Assembly: GCF_900114345.1 (NCBI RefSeq) | Contig: NZ_FOZJ01000001.1 | Location: 434,001 to 498,000 of the forward strand | Reading direction: 5' to 3' | Origin: Microbacterium sp. cf046 | GTDB lineage: Bacteria > Actinomycetota > Actinomycetes > Actinomycetales > Microbacteriaceae | DNA length: 64,000 nucleotides | Part shown: piece after piece, positions 16,854-25,614 of the stretch | Layout of the letters: every line of letters starts with the position of its first letter | How positions within the stretch are numbered: the first letter of the stretch is position 1 | The notes under the pieces: generated by a model | Told to the model about the DNA's origin: nothing | The model's database searches: none | The model's input: the letters and a program-made list of their open reading frames with translations, nothing else | Position numbers and translations under genes: made by a program

Positions 16854-16869
16854 GAGAGGGGATTCGACG

Positions 16870-18543
16870 GTGAGCCTCAGCAACATCGACATCGCGCAGG
16901 CCGCGCATATGCTTCCGATCCGCACGGTGGCCGAGCGACTCGGCATTCCCGAGGAGAGCCTCGAGCCGTACGGCCGGTACAAGGCGAAGATCTCACTCGA
17001 GTACCTGTCGTCGATCCGCGACCGTCCGCTGGGGACTCTCGTGCTCGTGACAGCGGTCTCACCGACGCCCGCCGGCGAGGGCAAGACCACCACGACCGTC
17101 GGCCTGGGCGACGCGCTGACCCGCATCGGGGAGCGGGCCATGATCTGCCTGCGCGAACCTGCGCTCGGACCGGTGTTCGGCATGAAGGGCGGCGCGGCGG
17201 GCGGCGGGTACGCGCAGGTGGTTCCGATGGAGGACATCAATCTGCATTTCACCGGTGACTTCTCCGCGATCGCGGTCGCCACGAACCTGCTCGCCTCCAT
17301 GATCGACAACCACATCCATCACGGCAACGCGCTCGAGATCGATGTGCGCCGAGTCACGTGGCGGCGCGTCCTGGATGTCAGCGACCGAGCCCTCCGCGAC
17401 GTCGTGATCGGGCTCGGCGGCCCGGGCAACGGCTACCCGCGCGAGTCGGGGTTCGACATCGTGGTGGCGTCAGAGGTGATGGCGATCTTCTGCCTCGCCA
17501 CCGACGTGCGCGACCTCAAGGAGCGTCTCGGCGACATCGTCATCGGATACACCCGTGATCGCCGGCCGGTGAGCGCTCGCGACCTCGGCGCGCACGGCGC
17601 GATGACAGCCGTCCTGCGAGATGCGCTCGCGCCGAATCTCGTGCAGACGCTGGAGAACACCCCGGCGTTCGTCCACGGCGGCCCGTTCGCGAACATCGCG
17701 CACGGGTGCAACTCCTACCTCGCGACCAGTGCAGCGCTGCGCCTGGCGGACTACGTCGTGACGGAGGCCGGCTTCGGCGCCGATCTGGGTGCCGAGAAGT
17801 TCGTCGACATCCTCTGCCGGACGACCGGACTGCGCCCGTCCGTCGCGGTGATCGTCGCGACCGTCCGGGCGATGAAGTACCACGGCGGCGTCGAGGTGGC
17901 CGACCTGGCGCGCGAGGACGTCGCGGCGCTCGAGCACGGGATCGTCAACCTGACCCGGCACCTGCACACCGTTCAGGAGACATTCGGGATGCCTGCGGTG
18001 GTGGCCATCAACCATCGGGCCGAGGACACGGATGCCGAAGTCGCGGCGCTCGTCGCGGCGGTCGAACGTGCCGGCGCGGTCGCGGTCGTCGCGACGCACT
18101 TCGCCGACGGCGGGTCCGGGGCGGAGGAGCTCGCGCGAGCAGTGGTCCGCCTGAGCGCCCAGCCGTCCGAGCTCCGATTCACCTATCCGGACGAGGCGTC
18201 CCTGTGGGAGAAGATGCAGGCGATCGCCACGCGCATCTACGGCGCGTCCGAGATCACCGCCAGCAGCGCCGTTCGTGCCCAGATCAAGCGGCTGCAGGCC
18301 GAGGGCTACGGCGAGTACCCCGTCTGCGTCGCGAAGACGCAGTACTCGTTCTCGACCGACCCGAAGCTCCGTGGGGCGCCGTCCGGGCACGCGGTCGACA
18401 TCCGCGAGGTGCGCCTGGCCGCGGGAGCGCGGTTCATCGTGATGGTGTGCGGAGACATCATGACCATGCCAGGGCTGCCCGCGGTGCCGGCGGCGATGAC
18501 GATCGACGTCGATGAGGACGGGCGCATCGTCGGCCTCTTCTGA
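16870..18543 (+). CDS. fhs: Formate-tetrahydrofolate ligase
   Basis: A 557-residue formyltetrahydrofolate synthetase, which joins formate to tetrahydrofolate using ATP and feeds one-carbon metabolism. The ATP-binding loop [18 protein letters not shown] and the signature [18 protein letters not shown] block (here [19 protein letters not shown]) are present, and the length matches the family. The C-terminal metal/nucleotide region contains [10 protein letters not shown] and [12 protein letters not shown]. Translation starts at a GTG. The leader is rich in hairpins, which may regulate expression. Confidence 0.95.
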   Translation: MSLSNIDIAQAAHMLPIRTVAERLGIPEESLEPYGRYKAKISLEYLSSIRDRPLGTLVLVTAVSPTPAGEGKTTTTVGLGDALTRIGERAMICLREPALGPVFGMKGGAAGGGYAQVVPMEDINLHFTGDFSAIAVATNLLASMIDNHIHHGNALEIDVRRVTWRRVLDVSDRALRDVVIGLGGPGNGYPRESGFDIVVASEVMAIFCLATDVRDLKERLGDIVIGYTRDRRPVSARDLGAHGAMTAVLRDALAPNLVQTLENTPAFVHGGPFANIAHGCNSYLATSAALRLADYVVTEAGFGADLGAEKFVDILCRTTGLRPSVAVIVATVRAMKYHGGVEVADLAREDVAALEHGIVNLTRHLHTVQETFGMPAVVAINHRAEDTDAEVAALVAAVERAGAVAVVATHFADGGSGAEELARAVVRLSAQPSELRFTYPDEASLWEKMQAIATRIYGASEITASSAVRAQIKRLQAEGYGEYPVCVAKTQYSFSTDPKLRGAPSGHAVDIREVRLAAGARFIVMVCGDIMTMPGLPAVPAAMTIDVDEDGRIVGLF

Positions 18544-18575
18544 TCGCGGAGTGGAAAACCTAGTGTTATTCGGTT

Positions 18576-18581
18576 TATAGT
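18576..18581 (+). promoter_or_regulatory. -10 element of the GH3 gene (leaderless geometry)
   Basis: TATAGT lies six bases before the ATG at 18588 inside an unusually AT-rich stretch (18553-18585). There is no ribosome site. Confidence 0.55.
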
Positions 18582-18587
18582 GACGTC

Positions 18588-20369
18588 ATGAGCAATGACG
18601 CCTCCGCCACCACGACCGACGTCGACACCCGCTACCGCGACCCCGCGCTGCCCATCGACGAGCGCGTCGAGATCCTGCTGTCGCAGATGACCCTGGCCGA
18701 GAAGGCCGGGCTGTTCTTCCAGACGATGATCTCGATGGGTCCCGGCGGTGAGCTGTCCGAGGGCGACCCGGTCTTCAACCTCCCCTCGAACGCCGAATAT
18801 GTCATCGGGCGGCAGATGTCGCACTTCAACCTGCTCGGCGTCGCCCCGACCGCCGGCGAGATCGCCCGCTGGCACAACAGGCTGCAGGAGCTCGCCGCGA
18901 CCACGCGTCTCGGCATCCCGGTGACGATCTCGACGGACCCGCGTCACAGCTTCAGTGAGAACCCCGGCGCGGCATTCATGGCGGGCCCCTTCTCGCAGTG
19001 GCCCGAGCCGCTCGGCCTCGCCGCGACGCGCGACGCCGACCTGGTCGAGCGCTTCGGAGACATCGCCCGGCAGGAGTACACGGCGGTCGGCATCCGGGTC
19101 GCCCTGCATCCGCAGGTCGACCTCGCCACCGAGCCCCGCTGGTCGCGGGCGCTGCAGACCTTCGGCGAGGACGCCGAGCTGTCCGGCGAGCTCGGCGCGG
19201 CGTACGTGCGCGGGTTCCAGGGCGAGTCGTTCGGAGCGGGCTCGGTCTCGACGATGACCAAGCACTTCCCGGGGGGCGGCCCGCAGAAGGACGGGGAGGA
19301 CCCGCACTTCGCGTACGGCCGTGAGCAGGTCTATCCCGGCGACAACTTCGAGTACCACCTGAAGCCCTTCGAGGCGATCTTCGCCGCGGGCGGCCGGCAG
19401 ATCATGCCGTATTACGGCATGCCGATCGGAACGGAGCACGAGGAGGTCGGATTCGGCTTCAACAAGTCGGTGCTCACCGGCCTGCTGCGTGAGCGCTTCG
19501 GCTTCGACGGCATCGTGTGCACCGACTGGGGTCTGGTCACCGACTCCGAGATCATGGGTCAGCCCTTCCCGGCTCGCGCCTGGGGCGTCGAGCACCTCGC
19601 ACCCGCCGAGCGTCTCGTGAAGATCCTGGATGCCGGAGCCGACCAGTTCGGCGGCGAGAAGTGCACCGAGCTCCTGACCGAGCTCGTCGAGGCCGGCACG
19701 ATCGGCGAGGACCGGCTCGATGTCTCGGCCCGTCGCCTGCTGCGCGAGAAGTTCGCGCTCGGACTCTTCGAGAACCCCTACGTCGACGCGGAGGCGGCCG
19801 ACGCCGTGGTCGGCTCACCGGAGTTCCGTGCGGCCGGCGACGCCGCTCAGCGCGCCTCGATCGCCGTGCTGAGCAGCAAGGGCGGTCTGCCGTTCGCGCC
19901 GGGCGTGAAGCTCTACGTGGAGGGCATCGCCGCGGAGGCCGCGGCGGCGTACGGCGAGGTCGTCGCCACCCCCGCTGAGGCCGACATCGCGGTCCTTCGC
20001 CTGCAGGCTCCGTTCGAGCAGCGCGCCACGATGTTCGAGAACTTCTTCCACGCGGGCTCGCTCGATTTCCTCGCCGACGTGATCGCCCACGTCGCCGAGG
20101 TGGCATCCCAGACCACGACCGTCGTCGACGTGTTCCTCGACCGGCCGGCGATCCTGGCTCCGCTCGTGGATGCCGCGAGCGCGGTCGTCGTGAACTGGGG
20201 CGTCAGCGCGGCGGCGCTCCTGGACGTCCTCTCCGGCGCTGCGCCCGCTCAGGGCAGGCTCCCGTTCGACATCCCCCGCAGCATGGCCGCGGTCGAGGCA
20301 TCCCGTCCCGACGTCCCCTTCGACACCCGGGACCCGCTGTTCCGGTTCGGCCACGGCCTGACCCTGTAG
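18588..20369 (+). CDS. Glycoside hydrolase family 3 protein (beta-glucosidase-like)
   Basis: A 593-residue GH3 enzyme without a signal peptide, so probably cytoplasmic. Visible GH3 landmarks are ISTDPRHSF, the KHFPGGGPQKDGEDPH loop and the nucleophile region GIVCTDWGLVTDSE, where Asp313 is the predicted nucleophile. A C-terminal alpha/beta sandwich carries the remaining substrate contacts. The protein is shorter than GH3 enzymes that have an Fn3 domain. Specificity (beta-glucoside, xyloside or other) cannot be read from sequence. It is a single-gene unit with its own -10 and ends at a strong bidirectional hairpin. Confidence 0.9.
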   Translation: MSNDASATTTDVDTRYRDPALPIDERVEILLSQMTLAEKAGLFFQTMISMGPGGELSEGDPVFNLPSNAEYVIGRQMSHFNLLGVAPTAGEIARWHNRLQELAATTRLGIPVTISTDPRHSFSENPGAAFMAGPFSQWPEPLGLAATRDADLVERFGDIARQEYTAVGIRVALHPQVDLATEPRWSRALQTFGEDAELSGELGAAYVRGFQGESFGAGSVSTMTKHFPGGGPQKDGEDPHFAYGREQVYPGDNFEYHLKPFEAIFAAGGRQIMPYYGMPIGTEHEEVGFGFNKSVLTGLLRERFGFDGIVCTDWGLVTDSEIMGQPFPARAWGVEHLAPAERLVKILDAGADQFGGEKCTELLTELVEAGTIGEDRLDVSARRLLREKFALGLFENPYVDAEAADAVVGSPEFRAAGDAAQRASIAVLSSKGGLPFAPGVKLYVEGIAAEAAAAYGEVVATPAEADIAVLRLQAPFEQRATMFENFFHAGSLDFLADVIAHVAEVASQTTTVVDVFLDRPAILAPLVDAASAVVVNWGVSAAALLDVLSGAAPAQGRLPFDIPRSMAAVEASRPDVPFDTRDPLFRFGHGLTL

Positions 20370-20380
20370 GCGTTGCGGAA

Positions 20381-20429
20381 CCGACGCGAGCGCGGCCTCC
20401 AGCTTCGACGAGGCCGCCGCTCGCGTCGG
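20381..20429. terminator. Bidirectional terminator hairpin
   Basis: CCGACGCGAGC...GGCCTC pairs with GAGGCC...GCTCGCGTCGG, an interrupted stem of about 17 base pairs with a nine-base loop, between the convergent GH3 and DUF4333 genes. It lacks a long T tract. Confidence 0.6.
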
Positions 20430-20442
20430 CTGGTCCGACCGG

Positions 20443-20820
20443 TCAGGGCACCGAGACCGAGAGCTCGTATTCCGAGCCGTCGATCGAGGTGATCTCGACG
20501 TAGGCGGGCGTGTCGCCATTGTCGTCCGCGTAGGTGCATGTCAGCTGTGTGCCGACCGAGACTTCGTACTCGCCTTCGTCGCAGAAGATCTCGAACGAGC
20601 CGTCGACCTGCTGCGACAGCGCCAGAGACGCGGTCGCGCCGATCTCGGCGCCCGACAGCAGGAGCGTCGCATCCTGGTCCTCGCCACCTTCTTCCGCAGG
20701 CTCGTCGACGGGCGCCACAGTCGGCGTGGGCGCGTCCTCGGGGGGCGAGGAGCATCCCGCGATCGTGAAGCCGCCCACGACGATCACCGCCCCTGCGAGC
20801 ATGCGAAGGGTCCTCTGCAC
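20443..20820 (-). CDS. DUF4333-type lipoprotein
   Basis: A 125-residue lipoprotein precursor. The lipobox is TIAGCSS, giving a lipidated Cys at residue 23. A Pro/Glu/Asp-rich linker (about 25-50) follows, then a domain with two cysteines around FEIFCDEGEYEVSVGTQLTC, which matches the DUF4333 pattern of actinobacterial membrane-anchored proteins. The function is unknown. Translation starts at GTG behind a G-rich ribosome site. Confidence 0.75.
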   Translation of the reverse strand: MQRTLRMLAGAVIVVGGFTIAGCSSPPEDAPTPTVAPVDEPAEEGGEDQDATLLLSGAEIGATASLALSQQVDGSFEIFCDEGEYEVSVGTQLTCTYADDNGDTPAYVEITSIDGSEYELSVSVP

Positions 20821-20904
20821 ACCCCACCCCCTGATCGGATCAGTGTGCCAGAGAGCGCGCGTCTCGTACAGATGCCTCCAGGCGCATGCGCCTGGGCGAG
20901 CGGT

Positions 20905-22194
20905 CTAGCGCGGAGGAAAGGTCCGCAGGCGCTCGACATCGAACCGCAGCGGCAGCGCGGCCAGGTCGCGCTGACCGGATGGGTTCGGCAATTGGTATAC
21001 GTCGAGCATCAGCTGGACCGGGTAGTCGATCCGCTGCGCCACCGTCTTGACCCATCGCCCGTCGATGAAGAAGCGGACGCGGTGCTCATCCCACTCGACG
21101 GCGTAGTCGTGGTACTGCGTGAGGTCTCCTTCGACGCGCACCTTCTCGAAGTCCAGCGTCAGGCGCGGGTCGCGCTGCGGCTTGACGCCGACGCCGACCC
21201 ACCCCCCGGTGTCGTCGAGTTCGCTGCCGAAGATCTCGCAGATGCAGATCTCGCCGCAGTCCTCGGGGCGGTCCTCGAACCCGATCGGCCAGAGGGCCAC
21301 CATCGCGTCGGGATGCCGGATGGCCCGCATCCGCACCTCGATGACGCCGAAGTGCGTGAGCCACAATCTCCGCTCGGGCTGCTCCTCGCGCACGACCAGC
21401 CCGTCACGGAACCGGTGCTGGCCGATCGGGCTGCCGACCGGCCCCGAGTACTGCCCGGTCTGCAGGTGCGACGCGCGGTTCTCGCCGTCGTACTCCGGCG
21501 ACCACGGTGCCGTGTCGGCATCGATGCGCAGCGTCAGTCCGGGCTCACGCATGTCCCATCTGGCGGCGGTCGCCGCTCGCGAAGACCAGTGCGGGTTGTA
21601 ATACGGCCACCACCGGGTCTCGTCGAGCGTTCCCTGATCGAAGCGCTCGTCGTGGTCGGCCGCGCGACCGGCGAGGTCCAACGGCGACATGTCGAGCACC
21701 CAGGTGTTGAACGTGAGCTGACCGCCGCGCCACGGCTCGGTGCCGGATCCGGTGTACTCGAAGCCGGCGCGCCGGCAGAGCGCATTGGAGGGCGCGTTGT
21801 CGACGCCCGGATAGGCGATCAGAAGGTCGCGGTCGCGCTCGGCGGCGAGCCGGCGGATGAGCTCCCGGAGTGCGGCGCCGGCGACGCCTCGCCCCTGCCA
21901 CTCGGGGAAGACGTTCCACCCCGTCTCATAGGCGGGGACTCCATCATGATCGACGTGCCACCAGCCGATGCCGCCGGCCGGCACTCCGTCGACTTCGACG
22001 GTCCACATCCGGGCGCGATCATCCGCGCCGAGTCGGAGGTAGCGGTCGTGGCGTTCCCGAAGCTGCTCCGGCGTCTCGGGGCCGCCCAGGTGCCGGGTCA
22101 TCTCGGGGGCGTTGGCGCGCTCGAGCAGCGGGAAGTCCTCGTCGCTCCAGCGGCGCAGTGCAACCTCCAACGCATCCCTCTCGTCGTCGGCCAT
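20905..22194 (-). CDS. Fusion of a GNAT acetyltransferase with a GH16-like beta-sandwich domain
   Basis: A 429-residue two-domain protein. Residues about 1-160 are a GNAT fold with the acetyl-CoA loop WQGRGVAGAALREL and the closing strand NALCRRAGFEYTG. Residues about 170-429 resemble GH16 (laminarinase/concanavalin-like) with YYNPHW, FGVIEVRMRA and HDYAVEWDEHRVRFFIDG. The GH16 catalytic box, normally ExDxxE, reads EICICE here: Glu315 and Glu320 are kept but the middle Asp is Cys317. There is no signal peptide, so it is cytoplasmic. The ATG at 22194 has a GGAGG ribosome site; a TTG nine codons upstream is less likely. It is divergent from the acyl-CoA oxidase gene. Confidence 0.75.
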   Translation of the reverse strand: MADDERDALEVALRRWSDEDFPLLERANAPEMTRHLGGPETPEQLRERHDRYLRLGADDRARMWTVEVDGVPAGGIGWWHVDHDGVPAYETGWNVFPEWQGRGVAGAALRELIRRLAAERDRDLLIAYPGVDNAPSNALCRRAGFEYTGSGTEPWRGGQLTFNTWVLDMSPLDLAGRAADHDERFDQGTLDETRWWPYYNPHWSSRAATAARWDMREPGLTLRIDADTAPWSPEYDGENRASHLQTGQYSGPVGSPIGQHRFRDGLVVREEQPERRLWLTHFGVIEVRMRAIRHPDAMVALWPIGFEDRPEDCGEICICEIFGSELDDTGGWVGVGVKPQRDPRLTLDFEKVRVEGDLTQYHDYAVEWDEHRVRFFIDGRWVKTVAQRIDYPVQLMLDVYQLPNPSGQRDLAALPLRFDVERLRTFPPR

Positions 22195-22336
22195 TGTCGT
22201 CCGGCCCTCCGACACCCGCAACGCCGGTGGGCGCGACCGTCACGGGCAGTTCGCTGTCAGGAGGGTACAAGCCGCCCGGCCCGGCGTGCCGAGGCGCGTT
22301 GTGCACTTCGTCCAATTGAGTTTGTCTGCGCTTGTG

Positions 22337-22361
22337 GGAGTCCTACCGTCGAAGAGACTCC
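22337..22361 (+). promoter_or_regulatory. Promoter with flanking inverted repeat upstream of the acyl-CoA oxidase gene
   Basis: A -10 box (TACCGT, 22344-22349) sits between the arms GGAGTC (22337-22342) and GACTCC (22356-22361). A repressor bound to this dyad would cover the -10. A weak -35 (TTTGTC) lies 17 bases upstream at 22321-22326. Confidence 0.4.
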
Positions 22362-22395
22362 TCCCTCCACCGATGCTCCACCGAAAGGTGCCCCA

Positions 22396-24501
22396 ATGGC
22401 CGACGCCGCCGTACGTTCCAAGAAGCCCGCGACCAGCAAGCGCACGCCCGCCGGAGGTGCTCCCACCGCGCCGCACACCGCGGCAGAGGCATCCGAAGCG
22501 CGCATCGACCTCGACCGGGTCACCGACATGCTGCTCGGCACATGGGCCGACACCCGCCGCGAGGCTCGCGAGATGATCAAGGACCCCGCGTTCTGGCGCG
22601 TCGACGGCCTCAGCATGGACGAGCACCGCGAACGCGTGCTGAGCCAGATGCACCTCCTCGTCGACAACGGCGGCGTGCACCGCGCGTTCCCCGCGGAGTA
22701 CGGCGGCGCCGCGGACAACGGAGCGAACATCGCCGGTTTCACCGAGCTCGTCGCGGCCGACCCGAGCCTGCAGATCAAGGCGGGCGTGCAGTGGGGCCTG
22801 TTCGGCTCGGCGGTGCTGCAGTTGGGCACGAAGGAGCACCACGACAAGTGGCTCCCCGGCATCATGAGCCTGGAGATCCCCGGCGCGTTCGCGATGACCG
22901 AGACGGGTCACGGGTCGGATGTCGCCGCGATCGGCACCACGGCCACCTACGACGCGGCGACCGAGGAGTTCGTGATCCACACGCCGTTCCGCGGCGCCTG
23001 GAAGGACTACCTCGGCAACGCCGCGCTGCACGGCATCGCGGCCACCGTGTTCGCGCAGCTCATCACGGACGGCGTGAACCACGGCGTGCACTGCTTCTAC
23101 GTTCCGCTGCGCGACGAGAACGGCGACTTCCTCCCCGGGATCGGCGGCCAGGACGACGGGCTCAAGGGTGGCCTGAACGGGATCGACAACGGTCGGCTGC
23201 ACTTCGACCATGTGCGCGTTCCCCGCACGAACCTGCTGAACAAGTACGGTGACGTCGCGCCCGACGGTACGTACTCGAGCCACATCTCCAGCCCGGGTCG
23301 CCGCTTCTTCACGATGCTCGGAACCCTCGTCCAGGGGCGCGTGTCGCTGGACGGCGCGGCATCCTGGGCATCGGCGATCGCACTCGACATCGCGATCACC
23401 TACGCGAACCAGCGCCGTCAGTTCGACTCCGGCGCCGGAAGCGACGAGGTGGTGCTGCTGGACTACGGCAAGCACCAGCGTCGTCTGCTCACCCGTCTCG
23501 CGACGACGTACGCGTCGATCTTCGCCCACGACGAGTTCCTCCAGAAGTTCGACGCAGTCTTCAGCGGGCAGGCCGACACGGATGAAGATCGCGAAGACCT
23601 CGAGACGCTCGCGGCCGCGCTCAAGCCGCTGTCGACCTGGCATGCCCTCGACACCCTGCAGGAGGCTCGCGAGGCCTGCGGTGGGGCGGGCTTCCTGTTC
23701 GAGAACCGCCTCGTGGGCCTGCGCTCGGACCTGGACATCTACGTGACGTTCGAGGGCGACAACAACGTCCTGCTGCAGCTCGTCGGCAAGCGCCTGCTCA
23801 GCGACTTCGGCAAGCAGTTCAAGGGCAAGGACGCGAAGGCGCTCGCCGCGTACGCGCTCGGGCACACCGCCGGCAAGGTGTTCCACGGCGCAGGACTTCG
23901 CCAGCTGGGGCAGACGGTGACCGACTTCGGATCGACCGCTCGTGCGATCGAGCGCGGGCTCCGTGCCGATCAGCAGCACGAGCTGCTCGCCGGCCGTGTG
24001 CAGCAGATGGTCACCGACGTCGCGACGCGCCTGCGTCCGGCATCCGGTCTGTCGCCCGCCGATGCGGCCGCCCTCTTCAACGCGAACCAGTCCGAGCTCA
24101 TCGAGGCCGCTCGCGCGCACGGCGAGCTGCTGCAGTGGGAGGCGTTCACGGATGCCGTCAACGCCGTCGAGCACGCCGGCACGAAGCACGTCCTCACCTG
24201 GCTGCGCGACCTGTTCGGCCTCGGGCTGATCGAGAAGCACCTCGCGTGGTACCTGATCAACGGGCGTCTCTCGTCCCAGCGCGCGGGCGCCGTGTCGTCG
24301 TACATCGATCGCCTGTGCCTGCGGCTGCGGCCGCACGCGCAGGACCTCGTGGACGCATTCGGCTACGCGCCGGAGCACCTGCGGGCCCCGATCGCCTCCG
24401 GCGCCGAACAGGCCCGCCAGGATGAGGCGCGCGACTACTATCGCGTGCTCGCCGAGTCGGGCGGGGCGCCGATCTCCGAGAAGGTCGCGAACAAGCGGTA
24501 G
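22396..24501 (+). CDS. Acyl-CoA dehydrogenase/oxidase family protein (acyl-CoA oxidase-like)
   Basis: A 701-residue flavoenzyme of the acyl-CoA oxidase size class (ordinary acyl-CoA dehydrogenases are about 380-400 residues). The FAD/substrate segment GAFAMTETGHGSDVAAIGTT, the QRRQFDSGAGSDEVVLLDYG region, EACGGAGFLFENR and the active-site block YVTFEGDNNVLLQLV with its candidate catalytic Glu are all present, and the extra C-terminal helical domain is typical of oxidases. It would introduce the trans-2 double bond in acyl-CoA beta-oxidation, passing electrons to O2 or another acceptor. The ATG follows an AAAGG ribosome site. The N-terminal 35 residues are Lys/Ala/Pro-rich and probably disordered. 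Confidence 0.88.
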   Translation: MADAAVRSKKPATSKRTPAGGAPTAPHTAAEASEARIDLDRVTDMLLGTWADTRREAREMIKDPAFWRVDGLSMDEHRERVLSQMHLLVDNGGVHRAFPAEYGGAADNGANIAGFTELVAADPSLQIKAGVQWGLFGSAVLQLGTKEHHDKWLPGIMSLEIPGAFAMTETGHGSDVAAIGTTATYDAATEEFVIHTPFRGAWKDYLGNAALHGIAATVFAQLITDGVNHGVHCFYVPLRDENGDFLPGIGGQDDGLKGGLNGIDNGRLHFDHVRVPRTNLLNKYGDVAPDGTYSSHISSPGRRFFTMLGTLVQGRVSLDGAASWASAIALDIAITYANQRRQFDSGAGSDEVVLLDYGKHQRRLLTRLATTYASIFAHDEFLQKFDAVFSGQADTDEDREDLETLAAALKPLSTWHALDTLQEAREACGGAGFLFENRLVGLRSDLDIYVTFEGDNNVLLQLVGKRLLSDFGKQFKGKDAKALAAYALGHTAGKVFHGAGLRQLGQTVTDFGSTARAIERGLRADQQHELLAGRVQQMVTDVATRLRPASGLSPADAAALFNANQSELIEAARAHGELLQWEAFTDAVNAVEHAGTKHVLTWLRDLFGLGLIEKHLAWYLINGRLSSQRAGAVSSYIDRLCLRLRPHAQDLVDAFGYAPEHLRAPIASGAEQARQDEARDYYRVLAESGGAPISEKVANKR

Positions 24502-24543
24502 TCCCCCGACGCAGTCTCACAGGTGAAGCCTCATGAGGGGGCA

Positions 24544-24561
24544 TGTAAAGGATTCTTGACA
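24544..24561 (+). promoter_or_regulatory. Operator O1 overlapping the -35 of the quinone reductase promoter
   Basis: TGTAAAGGATTCTTGACA is an imperfect dyad. Its last six bases (TTGACA, 24556-24561) are a perfect -35, followed after 18 bases by the -10 TACTGT (24580-24585). A near-identical site lies 45 bases downstream. Confidence 0.75.
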
Positions 24562-24588
24562 TTTGAATCCACAGCGCGCTACTGTCGA

Positions 24589-24606
24589 TGTCAAGGATTC
24601 TTTACA
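24589..24606 (+). promoter_or_regulatory. Operator O2 over the transcription start of the quinone reductase
   Basis: TGTCAAGGATTCTTTACA is almost the mirror image of O1 and sits just downstream of the -10, ahead of the AGGAGG ribosome site (24609-24614). Both fit the consensus TGTMAAG-N4-CTTKACA, a TetR-like operator form. Confidence 0.75.
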
Positions 24607-24618
24607 TCAGGAGGCATC

Positions 24619-25581
24619 ATGCGCGCTGTCGTCAACCGTCGTTACGGCGGACCCGAGGTCGTCGAATTGGCCGACATGCCCGACCCCATCCCGCGGGCGG
24701 GCGACATCGTGGTGCGTGTGGAGGCGACCGACCTCACCGCCGCGGACGCCGCCCTGCGGTCCGGGTCGCCGTTCGCCGCGCGCCTGTTCGCGGGACTCAC
24801 GAGGCCGCGGCTCGCAGTGCTCGGCGCCGACTTCGCCGGCACCGTCGCCGCGGTCGGCGACGGTGTGACGCGCTTCTCGGTGGGCGACGCGGTGTGGGGC
24901 GCGACCGGGGCGGCCATGGGTGCGCACGCCGAGCTCGTCGTCGTGCCGCAGGAAGGCGCAGTGGCGCTGCGCCCGGCGAGCCTGACGGCGACGGAGGCGG
25001 CATCCCTCGTCGATGCGACTGCGCTCGCGTTCCTTCGCGACACCGCTGCGCTCAAGGCGGGCGAACGGATCCTCATCAACGGGGCCTCGGGGGCCGTGGG
25101 CACGGCCGCCGTGCAGCTCGCCGTCGACATGGGCGCGGAGGTGACCGCGGTCTGCAGTGCCGAACGACTCGATCTCGTCCGCGAACTCGGCGCGTCGCAC
25201 GCATTCGACTACCGCGCGGTGGACGTGACTGCGCTGCCCGAGCGGTTTGACGTCGTCTTCGATGTCGTGGGCAACATGGGGTACCGCCGGGCTTGCCGCA
25301 TCCTCACGCCGACCGGTCGGTACCTGATCACCGTGCCGACGGCGGGCGCCTTGGGCTGGCACCTCCTTACGCTCGGCTCACGCGGTCGGCGATCCCGGAT
25401 CGCGTTCACCGGACTCCGCAAGGCGTCCGTCGTGCGCGGCGATCTCGAAGCCACCGGCGCGCTGGTCGCGTCGGGCCGCATCCGAGCGGTCGTCGACGAG
25501 GTGTACCCGTTCGCGCGGGGCCGCGATGCGCACGCGCATGTGGCGCGTGGCAAGGCGGGCCACGTCATCCTCACGCCGTGA
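24619..25581 (+). CDS. Zinc-free MDR family NAD(P)H:quinone oxidoreductase-like protein
   Basis: A 320-residue medium-chain dehydrogenase/reductase of the quinone-oxidoreductase type. The GroES-like N-terminal half (MRAVVNRRYGGPEVVELAD) lacks the catalytic and structural zinc ligands, and the Rossmann half has ILINGASGAVGTAAVQLA for NADPH binding. It probably reduces quinones or reactive enones. The ATG at 24619 follows AGGAGG. Expression is likely tightly repressed and inducible, since two operator copies bracket a promoter with a consensus -35. The cognate repressor is not evident next to it. Confidence 0.88.
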   Translation: MRAVVNRRYGGPEVVELADMPDPIPRAGDIVVRVEATDLTAADAALRSGSPFAARLFAGLTRPRLAVLGADFAGTVAAVGDGVTRFSVGDAVWGATGAAMGAHAELVVVPQEGAVALRPASLTATEAASLVDATALAFLRDTAALKAGERILINGASGAVGTAAVQLAVDMGAEVTAVCSAERLDLVRELGASHAFDYRAVDVTALPERFDVVFDVVGNMGYRRACRILTPTGRYLITVPTAGALGWHLLTLGSRGRRSRIAFTGLRKASVVRGDLEATGALVASGRIRAVVDEVYPFARGRDAHAHVARGKAGHVILTP

Positions 25582-25602
25582 TGCGGTGTCGACGGCGGCG
25601 CC

Positions 25603-25608
25603 TATCCT
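25603..25608 (+). promoter_or_regulatory. -10 element of tag (leaderless geometry)
   Basis: TATCCT lies six bases before the GTG at 25615 and three before the GTG at 25612. The usual six-base spacing favours the second GTG. Confidence 0.45.
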
Positions 25609-25614
25609 GACGTG

